Both the position numbers and the translations under genes were made by a program. Under the pieces are notes generated by a model, which saw only the letters and a list, made by a program, of their open reading frames with translations, searched no databases and had not been told where the DNA came from. From assembly GCF_003626915.1 (NCBI RefSeq), contig NZ_CP032570.1, forward strand, positions 620,001 through 684,000: a stretch of 64,000 nucleotides of DNA. The letters are read 5' to 3'. Origin of the DNA: Tsuneonella amylolytica (GTDB lineage Bacteria; Pseudomonadota; Alphaproteobacteria; Sphingomonadales; Sphingomonadaceae). This document shows positions 16,020 through 24,097 of the stretch, piece by piece; the first letter of the stretch is position 1, and the number at the start of each line of letters is the position of its first letter.

Positions 16020-16418
16020 ATGTCGATCAAGGAAATGATCAGCGAACATCCGCACGTCGGGTCCGACTACAACGAGCAGCTGGCCGAAGCGGTGAAGCAC
16101 GCGATGTACTGCGCGGCGATCTGCAATTCGTGCGCCGATGCCGACAATGCCGAGGATATGGACATGCGCCGTTGCATCCGGCTGTGCAGCGATTGTTCGG
16201 ACATCTGCGAAGCGACCTACCGCGTCGCGACCCGCCGCACCTCGGGCAACGTCGCGGTCATCGAATCGATGCTGCGCACCTGCATCCTCGCCTGCGAAAC
16301 GTGTGCGGAAGAGTGCGAGAAGCACGACCACGACCACTGCAAGCGGTGCGCGAAGATGTGCCGCGAATGCGCGGAGGATTGCCGCAAGGCGCTGGAAAGC
16401 ATGAAGGCAGCGGCCTGA
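16020..16418 (+). CDS. Cytosolic four-helix-bundle copper-storage-type protein (Csp3/DUF326-like)
   Basis: A 132-residue protein with 16 cysteines spaced as CxxxC/CxxC along four helices (YCAAICNSC, RRCIRLCSDCSDIC, TCILACETCAEEC, HCKRCAKMCRECAEDC), plus a KHDHDH loop. This is the pattern of Csp proteins that store many Cu(I) ions inside a four-helix bundle. No signal peptide is seen, so it resembles cytosolic Csp3 and not the exported Csp1. A strong ribosome site GGAAGGAG lies 7-8 bases before the ATG. It is monocistronic, with a terminator 22 bases after the stop. No copper regulator or exporter adjoins it. Confidence 0.88.
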   Translation: MSIKEMISEHPHVGSDYNEQLAEAVKHAMYCAAICNSCADADNAEDMDMRRCIRLCSDCSDICEATYRVATRRTSGNVAVIESMLRTCILACETCAEECEKHDHDHCKRCAKMCRECAEDCRKALESMKAAA

Positions 16419-16440
16419 ACCTCTTCGGCAGCCCACACGA

Positions 16441-16469
16441 AAAGCCCCGCCGGACGGCGGGGCTTTTTG
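16441..16469. terminator. Bidirectional intrinsic terminator after the copper-storage gene and def
   Basis: The stem CCCCGCC/GGCGGGG (16446-16452 with 16457-16463, loop GGAC) is flanked by AAAAG on one side and CTTTTT on the other. It can stop transcription in both directions, which suits its place between two convergent genes. Confidence 0.88.
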
Positions 16470-16479
16470 CTGGGGTGCT

Positions 16480-16538
16480 TAAGCAGCGCGGAGGTTCGCC
16501 TGCGGAGGAACTCCTTGCCGCTGTTAAGCGGCGCGGAG
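16480..16538. repeat. Direct repeat of the def stop-codon region
   Basis: TTAAGCAGCGCGGAG (16480-16494) and TTAAGCGGCGCGGAG (16524-16538) match at 14 of 15 positions and are 44 bases apart. The second copy encodes the last codons and stop of def (LRAA-stop); the first is a copy in the 3' untranslated region. It looks like a small duplication. Confidence 0.6.
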
Positions 16539-17087
16539 TTTCTGCAGCTTTTTGAGCGCCATCTGCCGCTTCAGCCGGCTGAGGTGGTCGATGAACAGGA
16601 TCCCTTCGAGATGGTCCATCTCGTGCTGGATGCAGGTCGCCATGAGGCCTTCCATTCGTTCCTCGTACACATTGCCGTCGAGGTCCTGATAGCGAACCGT
16701 GCATGTCGCGGGCCGGTCGACGTCGGCATAGATGTCCGGCACCGACAGGCAGCCTTCCTGATAGGTCATGAGGTCATCGGCCGGGTCGAGGATTTCCGGG
16801 TTCACGAAGACCCGCGGCTCCTTCTTCGTCGGCTGGTGATGATGATGGTGCCCGTCGTGGTTGCACGGAACGGGCTCGGCATCCTCGTCGTCGGGTTGCA
16901 GGTCGATCACCAGCAGCCGTTTGGGCACGCCGACCTGGATCGCCGCGAGGCCGATGCCGGGCGCATCGTACATCGTTTCGAACATGTCGTCGACGAGCGT
17001 GCGGAGTTCGTCGTCGAACTCGGTGACGGGGGTCGAGACGGTCTTTAGCCGGGGGTCCGGCACTTCGAGGATTTCGCGGATGGCCAT
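16524..17087 (-). CDS. def: Peptide deformylase with a histidine-rich insert
   Basis: A 187-residue peptide deformylase that removes the formyl group from nascent peptides. The three metal-site motifs are intact: GIGLAAIQ (44-51), EGCLS (111-115, Cys ligand) and QHEMDH (154-159, two His ligands and the catalytic Glu). Unusually, residues 76-85 form [10 protein letters not shown], a natural run of five histidines in the loop between the first two motifs. The ATG at 17087 is the family start. It lies 43 bases downstream of recR on the same strand. fmt, the enzyme that adds the formyl group to initiator tRNA, is encoded divergently close by. Confidence 0.95.
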   Translation of the reverse strand: MAIREILEVPDPRLKTVSTPVTEFDDELRTLVDDMFETMYDAPGIGLAAIQVGVPKRLLVIDLQPDDEDAEPVPCNHDGHHHHHQPTKKEPRVFVNPEILDPADDLMTYQEGCLSVPDIYADVDRPATCTVRYQDLDGNVYEERMEGLMATCIQHEMDHLEGILFIDHLSRLKRQMALKKLQKLRAA

Positions 17088-17130
17088 GGCGCGCACATAT
17101 GCATGGGCGCGCTGAACGGCAAGTGAGCGC

Positions 17131-17739
17131 TCAGCCCACCGGTCTGCGGGCACGCAGGGCCTGGGCCAACGTCCCTTCGTCGAGGTAGTCGAGCTCTCCG
17201 CCGACCGGCAGACCGTGGGCGAGCTGGGTGATGCGGACCGGCATCCCTTCCAGTCGTTCGGCGATGTAATGCGCGGTCGTCTGCCCTTCGAGCGTGGCGT
17301 TGGTGGCGAGGACGACCTCGTCGATGCCCACACCGTCCTCGCGCGCCCGAACGCGTTCGAGCAGCGGCCCGATGCTGAGGTCTTCCGGGCCGACGCCGTC
17401 CAGCGCCGACAGCCGTCCGCCCAGCACATGGTAGCGCCCGGTGAACAGCTTCGCGCGGTCGAGCGCCCAGAGGTCGGCTACGTCCTCCACCACGCAGAGC
17501 GAGCGCCGGTCGCGCCGGTGGTCGGTGCAGATGCCGCACGGGTTCTGGGTGTCGACGTTGCCGCAGGTGTCGCACTCGACGAGCTTGTCCTGCACTTCCT
17601 GCAGCGCGGCGACGATCTGGCGCAGCGCTGTCTCGCGCCGCTTCACCAGCCACAGGACCGCGCGCCGCGCGCTGCGCGGACCGAGCCCGGGAAGCCGCGC
17701 CAGCGCGCCTGCCAGCGTCTCGATCTCTTGCGATGCCAT
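17131..17739 (-). CDS. recR: Recombination mediator RecR
   Basis: A 202-residue RecR, part of RecFOR gap repair. The N-terminal helix-hairpin-helix has [20 protein letters not shown]. The C4 zinc finger is [16 protein letters not shown]. The Toprim domain follows ([16 protein letters not shown]) and a Walker-B-like segment [18 protein letters not shown]. The ATG at 17739 is preferred; an upstream in-frame start would add 15 residues. It precedes def on the same strand and diverges from fmt with 64 bases between starts. dnaX and the YbaB gene, frequent neighbours in other genomes, are not adjacent. Confidence 0.95.
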   Translation of the reverse strand: MASQEIETLAGALARLPGLGPRSARRAVLWLVKRRETALRQIVAALQEVQDKLVECDTCGNVDTQNPCGICTDHRRDRRSLCVVEDVADLWALDRAKLFTGRYHVLGGRLSALDGVGPEDLSIGPLLERVRAREDGVGIDEVVLATNATLEGQTTAHYIAERLEGMPVRITQLAHGLPVGGELDYLDEGTLAQALRARRPVG

Positions 17740-17803
17740 GGGGGGAAAGATAGGGGCTGCCCTCCTCCAACGGAAGGTCGGCACAGCCGGTTATGCGCCC
17801 GAA

Positions 17804-18709
17804 ATGCGAATAGTCTTCATGGGAACGCCGGCCTTCGCGGTGCCGACGCTGGCCGCGCTTCACGAAGCGGGGCACACGGTGGTCGCCGCCTATACCCAGC
17901 CGCCCCGCCCCGCCGGCCGCGGCAAGAAGCTGCAGCCGAGCCCGGTGCAGGTGGAGGCCGAAATCCGCCACATTCCGGTAAAGTGCCCCGCTTCGCTCAG
18001 GTCGGCCGAGGCGCAGGCCGAGCTGGCCGCGTTCGAACCGGACCTCGCCGTGGTGGCGGCCTACGGCCTGATCCTGCCGCAGGCGGTACTCGACATTCCG
18101 AAACAGGGCTGCCTCAACGTCCACGCCAGCCTGCTGCCCAAGTGGCGCGGCGCGGCGCCGATCCAGCGCGCGATCATGGCGGGCGACCTCACTACCGGCA
18201 TCACCATCATGCGGATGGAAGCGGGGCTCGACACCGGCCCGATGCTCGCCTTCGCGCGCACGCCGGTGGAGGACAAGACCGCCGGCGAACTGACCGAGGA
18301 ACTGGCAGAGATCGGCGCCCAGCTGATGGTCGGCACGCTGATCGACCTCGCCATGCTGCACCCCATCGAACAGGACGACGCGCAGGCCAGCTACGCGCCC
18401 AAGATCGACAAGGCCGAGGCGCGCATCGACTGGACCGACGGCGCCGAGGCGATCGAGCGGCAGGTACGCGGCCTCGCCCCCTTCCCCGGCGCCTGGTTCC
18501 AGCTCGACGGCGAACGCATCAAGGTATTGAAGGCCGACATCGTCGCCCGCGAGGGGAAGCCGGGCACGACGCTGTCCGACGACCTCACCATCGCCTGCGG
18601 TTATGCCGCGATCCGCCCGGTCCGCGTGCAGCGCGCGGGCAAGCCGGCGATGGCGGTGGAGGACTTCCTGCGCGGCAAGCCGATCCCCGCCGGGACGCTC
18701 ATCGGCTGA
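17804..18709 (+). CDS. fmt: Methionyl-tRNA formyltransferase
   Basis: A 301-residue enzyme that formylates initiator Met-tRNA using 10-formyl-tetrahydrofolate. The N-terminal Rossmann-type domain starts [16 protein letters not shown]. The catalytic-site motif is seen in [17 protein letters not shown], where Asn, His and the SLLPKWRG signature are intact, and [17 protein letters not shown]. The C-terminal OB-like domain begins near residue 210. TruA follows after 7 bases, so the two are one operon. It is divergent from recR-def. Confidence 0.96.
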   Translation: MRIVFMGTPAFAVPTLAALHEAGHTVVAAYTQPPRPAGRGKKLQPSPVQVEAEIRHIPVKCPASLRSAEAQAELAAFEPDLAVVAAYGLILPQAVLDIPKQGCLNVHASLLPKWRGAAPIQRAIMAGDLTTGITIMRMEAGLDTGPMLAFARTPVEDKTAGELTEELAEIGAQLMVGTLIDLAMLHPIEQDDAQASYAPKIDKAEARIDWTDGAEAIERQVRGLAPFPGAWFQLDGERIKVLKADIVAREGKPGTTLSDDLTIACGYAAIRPVRVQRAGKPAMAVEDFLRGKPIPAGTLIG

Positions 18710-18716
18710 GTCCCCG

Positions 18717-19466
18717 ATGACCCGCTTCGCGCTTACCCTCGAATTCGACGGAACGCCGTTCGTCGGGCTGCAGCGTCAGGCGACGGGGCCGAGCGTGCAG
18801 CAGGCGGTCGAGGACGCGGCCCACGCTGCGACCGGAGAGGCGGTGACGATGCACGCGGCCGGACGCACCGACACCGGCGTCCACGCGCTGGCGATGCGGG
18901 CGCATGTCGACATCGAGAAGCCGTTCGCGCCGTTCCGGCTGATGGAGGCTTTGAACGCACACCTCCGCCCCGATCCCGTCGCGGTCACCGCGTGCGAAGT
19001 GGTGCCGGACGACTGGCACGCACGCTTTTCCTGCACCGGCCGCGCCTACGAATACCGCATCGCCAACCGCCGCGCGCCCCTTACGCTGGAGCGGGACCGG
19101 GCCTGGCAGGTGCCCCAGCCGCTCGATGCCGAAGCGATGCATGCGGCGGCGCAGGCGCTGGTCGGCCACCACGATTTCACCACCTTCCGGTCGGTGCAGT
19201 GCCAGGCGGCGAGCCCGGTCAAGACGCTTGACCGGCTCGACGTGCGGTTGGAGGGCGAGCACGTGATCGTGGAGACCGCGGCGCGCAGTTTCCTGCATCA
19301 CCAGGTCCGCAGCATGGTCGGCTGCCTCGCACTTGTCGGCATGGGCCGCTGGCCGGTGGGGCGGGTGGCCGAGGCACTGGCCGCGCGTAACCGGCAGGCG
19401 CTTGGGCTGAACGCCCCGCCGCACGGGCTCTACTTCGTGAAGGCGATTTACCCGGGGGAGGACTAG
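18717..19466 (+). CDS. truA: tRNA pseudouridine(38-40) synthase TruA
   Basis: A 249-residue TruA that makes pseudouridine at positions 38-40 of the tRNA anticodon stem. The catalytic aspartate lies in [15 protein letters not shown]. Other family features are [14 protein letters not shown] at the start, [14 protein letters not shown] and [13 protein letters not shown] near the end. The ATG follows the fmt stop by 7 bases, so it is probably translated from the same message. Length is normal. Confidence 0.96.
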   Translation: MTRFALTLEFDGTPFVGLQRQATGPSVQQAVEDAAHAATGEAVTMHAAGRTDTGVHALAMRAHVDIEKPFAPFRLMEALNAHLRPDPVAVTACEVVPDDWHARFSCTGRAYEYRIANRRAPLTLERDRAWQVPQPLDAEAMHAAAQALVGHHDFTTFRSVQCQAASPVKTLDRLDVRLEGEHVIVETAARSFLHHQVRSMVGCLALVGMGRWPVGRVAEALAARNRQALGLNAPPHGLYFVKAIYPGED

Positions 19467-19523
19467 CCAGCGCGGGCGCGGCGGCCTAGCCACGGTTGCA
19501 AACCGAAACTGGGAGAACGATTC

Positions 19524-20636
19524 ATGGCGACTACCGGCAAGCAGCTCTTCACCACCCTCAGCCCCGAGGGCACCCTGACGCTCGAAGTTGCGGAGACCGA
19601 GTTCCGCGAACCCACCGGCAATCAGGTGCTCGTGAAGATGGAAGCCGCGCCGATCAATCCGAGCGACCTCGCGATCCTGACCGGCGCGGCGGATTTCGAG
19701 AACGCCGAGTATTCCGACGGCAAGGTGGTCGCCAGGATGCCCGAGCCGTTCAACAGCGCGTCGAAGGCGCGCCACGGGATGCGGCTGCCCGCCGGCAACG
19801 AGGGCGCGGGCACCGTGGTTGCGACTGGCGATTCGGACATGGCGAAGGCGCTGATGGGCCAGCGCGTCGCCTGCGTGCCGGGCAGCGCCTATGCCCAGTA
19901 TGCCATCGCCGATGCCGCCATGTGCCTGCCGCTGGGGGACCATTCGGCGGAGGCCGGCGCGTCAAGCTTCGTCAACCCGATGACCGCACTGGGCTTCGTC
20001 GAGAATGCAAAGATCGACGGCGCGAAGGGCATCCTCCACACCGTCGGCGCGTCGAACCTCGGCCTGATGCTGCAGCGCATCTGCAACGAGGACGGGGTGC
20101 CGCTCGTCAACATCGTGCGCAAGGACGAGCAGGCCGAACTGCTGAAGGCCGAGGGCGCCCGGCACGTCGTCAATTCTTCCGACGGCGACTTCATGGCGAA
20201 CCTGCGCACCGCGATCGACGCGACCGACGCGTTCTACGGCTTCGACCCCATCGGAGGCGGTACGATGGTCGACAGTTGCTTCCGCGCGATGGAGCAGGTC
20301 GCGGCCGGCAAGATGAAGGAATTTTCGCGCTACGGCTCCAACCAGCCGAAGCGAATGTTCATCTACGGCCGGCTCGACACCGGGCCGACCACGTTGATGC
20401 CCGCCTATGGCTTCGGCTGGACGCTGTCGGGCTGGCTGCTCACCCCGTTCCTCCAGATGGCCGGGCCGGAGGTCGCGGGCCGGATGCGCCAGCGGGTGCT
20501 CGACGGACTGACGACGACGTTCGCCAGCAACTACAAGGCCAAGGTCGATCTGGAAGGCATGCTGACGAGGGACGCGATCCTCGACTACAAGCGGATGCAG
20601 ACGGGCGAGAAGTACCTCGTCACGCCGTGGGGGTGA
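19524..20636 (+). CDS. MDR-superfamily NAD(P)H-dependent oxidoreductase
   Basis: A 370-residue medium-chain dehydrogenase/reductase. The GroES-like domain contains VLVKMEAAPINPSDLAILTG, which is typical of quinone-reductase-like members, and GNEGAGTVVATG. The nucleotide-binding domain is less canonical, with GILHTVGASNLGLMLQRICNEDGVPLVNIV in place of a clean GxGxxG. No structural zinc cysteines are seen, so a zinc-free quinone oxidoreductase or enoyl reductase type is likely. Substrate is not inferable from the neighbours. It converges with the asparaginase gene. Confidence 0.8.
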   Translation: MATTGKQLFTTLSPEGTLTLEVAETEFREPTGNQVLVKMEAAPINPSDLAILTGAADFENAEYSDGKVVARMPEPFNSASKARHGMRLPAGNEGAGTVVATGDSDMAKALMGQRVACVPGSAYAQYAIADAAMCLPLGDHSAEAGASSFVNPMTALGFVENAKIDGAKGILHTVGASNLGLMLQRICNEDGVPLVNIVRKDEQAELLKAEGARHVVNSSDGDFMANLRTAIDATDAFYGFDPIGGGTMVDSCFRAMEQVAAGKMKEFSRYGSNQPKRMFIYGRLDTGPTTLMPAYGFGWTLSGWLLTPFLQMAGPEVAGRMRQRVLDGLTTTFASNYKAKVDLEGMLTRDAILDYKRMQTGEKYLVTPWG

Positions 20637-20651
20637 CTGGGGGGGGCTGAC

Positions 20652-21632
20652 CTAGCGCCGGTCGAATTCGGCCTGCATGGCGGCGGGATCGCGCATCCCG
20701 CTCGCCAGGCATAGCTGCAGCAGGATCCGTGCCTTGGCTGGGCCCAGCCCGCGCGCCGCGACGAAGCGGTTGGCGTCGTCGTCCACCTCGAGATTGCGAT
20801 CGACCGATCCCTGGTCGACCCGGCTCGAGCGGACGACCGGCACGCCCGCCGCCGCCAGCGCGTCGATGACGGGCCCGGGCGCGTTGCCTGAGCCCAATCC
20901 CGCGAGGACTAGCCCCTCAACGCCGCTGCCGAGCGCGCAGCCGACGGTATCGGCCTCCATCCCCGCATAAGTGTGGAGGATCGCGACCTTCGGCAGCATG
21001 TCGGGCCATGCGAACCGCGCGCCGCGCCCGGCCTTGTCCGGCGGGCCGAACCAGTCGAGCGACATCGGCGTGACGTTGGCGATCGGTCCGCGCGGGAAGC
21101 CGCGGAACGCCTCCGCCCCGCCGGTCGCCGCCTTGCGCACGTCGATCGCGGCGAAGACCTGGTCGCTCATTACCACGAGCACTCCGCGCCCCGCCGCCTG
21201 CGCGTCGCCCGCCACCCGCACCGCGTTGGCGAGGTTGCGCATTCCGTCGCTGCCCACCGCATCGGCCGGTCGCATCGCGCCCACCAGAACCACCGGCTTG
21301 CCCGCGGGCAGCGTCAGGTCGAGGAGAAATGCGGTCTCTTCCGCCGTGTCGGTGCCGTGGGTCACAATGACGCCGTCGACGCCGTCATCGTCCATCGCCG
21401 ACAGGATTTCGCGGTGGAGCGCGTCCCACTGCGGCCAGCCGATGTCCTGCGACCCGATGCCCGCGATCTCGCGCCCGTCGAAATCCGCCTCGAGGCCGAG
21501 CCCGTCCGCCGCCGCGAGCAGTTCGGCCACCCCGATCTGGCCCGGGCGATAGGCGCGCGTCGTCGCCGAACCGCCGCTGCCGGCGATGGTGCCGCCGGTG
21601 GCGAGGATGCGGATGCGCGGGGCCGTCGTCAT
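20652..21632 (-). CDS. L-asparaginase (bacterial type II-like fold)
   Basis: A 326-residue asparaginase/glutaminase. The first active-site motif is ILATGGTIAGSGG (near residue 10) and the second VIVTHGTDTAEETAFLL (near residue 90), carrying the two catalytic threonines and the Thr-Asp-Lys type triad region; VGAMRPADAVGSDG follows. It hydrolyses asparagine to aspartate and ammonia. The first residues MTTAPRIRILATGGT leave no room for a signal peptide, so it is probably cytosolic despite the type-II-like motif spacing. Upstream lies tRNA-Val in the opposite orientation. Confidence 0.92.
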   Translation of the reverse strand: MTTAPRIRILATGGTIAGSGGSATTRAYRPGQIGVAELLAAADGLGLEADFDGREIAGIGSQDIGWPQWDALHREILSAMDDDGVDGVIVTHGTDTAEETAFLLDLTLPAGKPVVLVGAMRPADAVGSDGMRNLANAVRVAGDAQAAGRGVLVVMSDQVFAAIDVRKAATGGAEAFRGFPRGPIANVTPMSLDWFGPPDKAGRGARFAWPDMLPKVAILHTYAGMEADTVGCALGSGVEGLVLAGLGSGNAPGPVIDALAAAGVPVVRSSRVDQGSVDRNLEVDDDANRFVAARGLGPAKARILLQLCLASGMRDPAAMQAEFDRR

Positions 21633-21706
21633 GGCCGAGCGCCCTAGCCCCGATTGACCCGCGCCGCCAACCGGCTAAAGCGCACACCGCCCATGCGCGA
21701 AGGTGG

Positions 21707-21782
21707 GGGCGATTAGCTCAGTTGGTAGAGCGCCTCCTTTACACGGAGGATGTCGGCGGTTCGAGCCCGTCATCGCCCACCA
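21707..21782 (+). tRNA. tRNA-Val (anticodon TAC)
   Basis: The acceptor stem is GGGCGAT paired with ATCGCCC, and the D-arm is GCTCAGTTGGTAGAGC. The anticodon stem CCTCC/GGAGG holds loop TTTACAC, giving anticodon TAC, and the T-loop is GTTCGAGC. CCA is encoded at 21780-21782. Length is 76 bases. Confidence 0.96.
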
Positions 21783-21795
21783 GCTTTCGTTGGAC

Positions 21796-21908
21796 GAAAC
21801 AGTCCGGGGGACTGTTTCGCGGGAAAACTCCCGAGCGATAGCGAAGGGTCGACTGCGCGAAATCATCCGGGAGATGGTTTCAGGGTAAAGCTCCCGACAG
21901 CGAAGGGT
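21796..21908 (+). repeat. Two tandem dyad repeats downstream of tRNA-Val
   Basis: Two imperfect copies lie head to tail, 21796-21849 and 21859-21908. Each begins with a hairpin (first copy: GAAACAGTCC, GGG loop, GGACTGTTTC; second copy: GAAA..CATC paired with GATG.TTTC). Each continues with a GGG.AAA.CTCCCGA motif and ends with GCGAAGGGT. The first hairpin is perfect over 10 bp and could mature or terminate the tRNA transcript. The covariation between copies suggests selection on structure. Confidence 0.6.
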
Positions 21909-21987
21909 GAACGGACGATGCCGACTACCGCCGGACCGATGGGCGCAGGTGCGGGCGGCGCGGGATGCGCCGCCCCGCCCCCGCCCG

Positions 21988-22998
21988 CTAGGGCCGAATT
22001 CCATCGTGCGGCAGCTGGGGCGCTGCATCCTCGCCGTGGCGGGTCTTCCACAGCGAGAACAGAACGCCGCCCGCGATGAGCGCCGCGGTGATGCCCAGGC
22101 TCAGTGCCGGCGGGAACTTGCCGCCACCGAGCAGGAAATCGGAGACGAAGATCTTCGAGCCGATGAATACCAGCACCGCCGCCAGTGCATACTTGAGGTA
22201 GTAGAACCGGTGGATCATCGCCGAGAGCGCGAAGTAGAGTGCGCGCAGGCCCAGGATCGCCATGATGTTGCTGGTGTAGACGATGAAGGTGTCGGTCGTG
22301 ATCGCGAAGATCGCCGGCACGCTGTCGACCGCGAACACGAGATCGGCAAGGTTGATGACCACCAGCGCCAGGAAGAGCGGAGTCGCCGCGGTCACCAGCT
22401 TGCCGGTCTTTTCGTCCGCCACCTTCACGAAGAAATGCTGGGCGTGCAGTTCCTTCGTCACCCGCATGTGGGTGGAGATCCACTTCACCGCCGGATTGTT
22501 CGCGATGTCGGGCGCGTGGTCGCCCGCGAAGAACATCTTGATGCCGGTGAAAATGAGGAACGCGGCAAAGATGTAGAGGACCCAATACGCCTCTTCGACC
22601 AGCGCGGCACCGCCCGCGATCATAAGACCGCGCAGCACGATCACGGCGATGATGCCCCACAGGAGCGCGCGGTACTGGTACTTCGCAGGGATGGCGAAAA
22701 ACGTGAAAATCAGACTGATCACGAATACGTTGTCGATCGACAGCGCCTTCTCGATGAAGAAGCCGGTGTAGTATTGCATGCCCAGTTCGGCGCCGCGCTC
22801 GACCCAGATCCAGGCACCGAAGGCCAGCGCGATGGCGATGTAGAACGCGGTGAGCTTGAGGCTTTCTGCGATGCCCATCTCGCGATCCTCCTTGTGGAGA
22901 ACGCCGAGATCGAACGCGGTGAGGCCGGCGACCAGCGCGGCGAAGGCCAGCCAGAACCACGCCGGAGTGCCGAGGAAATCGGCGGTCAGGAATTCCAT
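21988..22998 (-). CDS. TerC family integral membrane protein
   Basis: A 336-residue protein of the TerC/Alx family with about eight to nine membrane helices. Family signatures are FDLGVLHKEDREM near the N-terminus, FIEKALSIDNVFVISLIF, and LADLVFAVDSVPAIFAIT, whose acidic residues are proposed metal-binding positions. Members export manganese or support metallation of exported enzymes. No yybP-ykoY type leader is apparent upstream. DUF465 is on the same strand with a 80-base gap, and may share a promoter. The first ATG gives the expected N-terminus MEFLTADFLGTPAWFWLAF. Confidence 0.9.
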   Translation of the reverse strand: MEFLTADFLGTPAWFWLAFAALVAGLTAFDLGVLHKEDREMGIAESLKLTAFYIAIALAFGAWIWVERGAELGMQYYTGFFIEKALSIDNVFVISLIFTFFAIPAKYQYRALLWGIIAVIVLRGLMIAGGAALVEEAYWVLYIFAAFLIFTGIKMFFAGDHAPDIANNPAVKWISTHMRVTKELHAQHFFVKVADEKTGKLVTAATPLFLALVVINLADLVFAVDSVPAIFAITTDTFIVYTSNIMAILGLRALYFALSAMIHRFYYLKYALAAVLVFIGSKIFVSDFLLGGGKFPPALSLGITAALIAGGVLFSLWKTRHGEDAAPQLPHDGIRP

Positions 22999-23078
22999 GG
23001 GATCCGCTTTCGCAAAGCGGCCGCGCGCGGCGGAGGGCGCGTGGGCACCTTCGCCGCGGCGGTCCGCTGGTCAGAAGG

Positions 23079-23255
23079 TCAGGTACCGGGCGCGCGGCGG
23101 CGCACGGCCGCGGTGATCCGGTCCTTGATCGCCAGCTTCAGCTTCTTCAGCCGCAGCACCTCGAACGGATCGGGCCGGACGCGGCGCCGCGCCTCGGCCA
23201 GCAGGCGGTCGAGTTTCTGGTGACGCTCCATCAGGCGGAACATTCTATCGGACAT
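23079..23255 (-). CDS. DUF465 (YdcH-like) small protein
   Basis: A 58-residue basic, helical protein of the DUF465 family. It shows the pattern MFRLMERHQKLDRLLAEARRR..PDPFEVLRLKKLKLAIKDRI, a helical hairpin with conserved HxxLD and LKKxKLxxKD. Role unknown. The ATG at 23255 has AGGGAG spaced 10 bases upstream; the longer open frame to 23351 is not supported by the family. Confidence 0.85.
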   Translation of the reverse strand: MSDRMFRLMERHQKLDRLLAEARRRVRPDPFEVLRLKKLKLAIKDRITAAVRRRAPGT

Positions 23256-23347
23256 CGATCGTACTCCCTTGTCGAACAGTTGGGTTCGATCGGATGAGCC
23301 GACGGGCCACATTGGGGGAGGGAAGAACAACCCGGGCCACATCGGCA

Positions 23348-23473
23348 TCATCCGATGCGGTCCGACATCACGCGCTGCATCGCCGATTGGCCGATGCGGC
23401 GCGCCAGAGGGGCCCGGTCCGCAATGGACAGGATAAGTGCGCCGCGCTCGATTTCAAGAGGCGGGCGGCGCAA
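23348..23473 (-). CDS. Possible small protein, unknown
   Basis: A 41-codon frame beginning at a TTG (23473) and ending TGA. It lies 27 bases after the tlpA stop in the otherwise empty 245-base gap before DUF465. The deduced product is basic (ERGALILSIADRAPLARRIG) with strong GC at third positions, as expected for coding DNA in this genome. No ribosome site is clear and I recognise no family. It could equally be a remnant. Confidence 0.22.
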   Translation of the reverse strand: MRRPPLEIERGALILSIADRAPLARRIGQSAMQRVMSDRIG

Positions 23474-23500
23474 CCGTCGCGGATTGTGAGCGGGCGCCTG

Positions 23501-24097
23501 TTACGCGCCCCCCGGCGCCACTGCCTCGTCGATCAGCGCCTTGGCCTCCACGCCCTGCCAGTCGAAGCCGCCGACCACGCGGGCGATCTCCTCGCCGCTG
23601 GCGGAGTAGAGCACCGTCGTCGGCAGAACGCCTTCGCCGCCGAGCGCTTCGCTGAGGCGGTTTTCGCGGTCGAGCCAGGGTTCGAGGTGGGCGAACTTCG
23701 CCTTGTCGAAGAACGGCACGACCTTGCTCGCGCCTTCGAGGTCCTGGCTCGCGGTGACGACGCGCAGGCGGTCGCCGTAGTCGCCGGCCACGCCGTCGAG
23801 GAGCGGCATCTCCTCCACGCACGGCGCGCACCAGGTCGCCCAAAGGTTGAGCAGTACGGGCTTGCCCGACAGCGCGGCCGTGTTGAGCGGCTTGCCGTCC
23901 GGATCGGACAGCATCGCGGCGGGCAGCAGGTCGCCGGCATGGCTGCGATCGATCTCGCCGGTCAGCGCGCCGGCATCGGCGGCAGCCGCCGTCCCCTCCG
24001 CTTGCGGGGCGGCGGGGTCTTCCTTACTGCACCCCGCCAGCAAGGGGCCCACCATGACGACCGAGGCGAGCAGCGTGAGCGATAGTCTGACCGACAA
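23501..24097 (-). CDS. TlpA-type thioredoxin-like lipoprotein
   Basis: A 198-residue periplasmic thiol-disulfide oxidoreductase. The signal ends in a lipobox (VGPLLAGC). The thioredoxin fold holds [19 protein letters not shown], with the CAPC active site, and the cis-proline loop VLPTTVLYS. It likely reduces periplasmic disulfides, for example during cytochrome c maturation. A TTG at 24097 is chosen because GGAG lies 5-6 bases upstream. That start overlaps the divergent argH start region by 23 bases. The tlpA-argH-lipoprotein-lysA arrangement recurs in sphingomonads. Confidence 0.85.
   Translation of the reverse strand: MSVRLSLTLLASVVMVGPLLAGCSKEDPAAPQAEGTAAAADAGALTGEIDRSHAGDLLPAAMLSDPDGKPLNTAALSGKPVLLNLWATWCAPCVEEMPLLDGVAGDYGDRLRVVTASQDLEGASKVVPFFDKAKFAHLEPWLDRENRLSEALGGEGVLPTTVLYSASGEEIARVVGGFDWQGVEAKALIDEAVAPGGA

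Noticed and set aside
21703-21888. A 61-codon frame (product with SSVGRAPPLHGG) across tRNA-Val
   Set aside because: It translates the tRNA itself, a common artefact; the downstream part is the dyad repeat.
22999-23078. A manganese or pH-sensing riboswitch (yybP-ykoY/PRE) upstream of the TerC gene
   Set aside because: The 80 bases upstream do not show the conserved core or stems I would expect.
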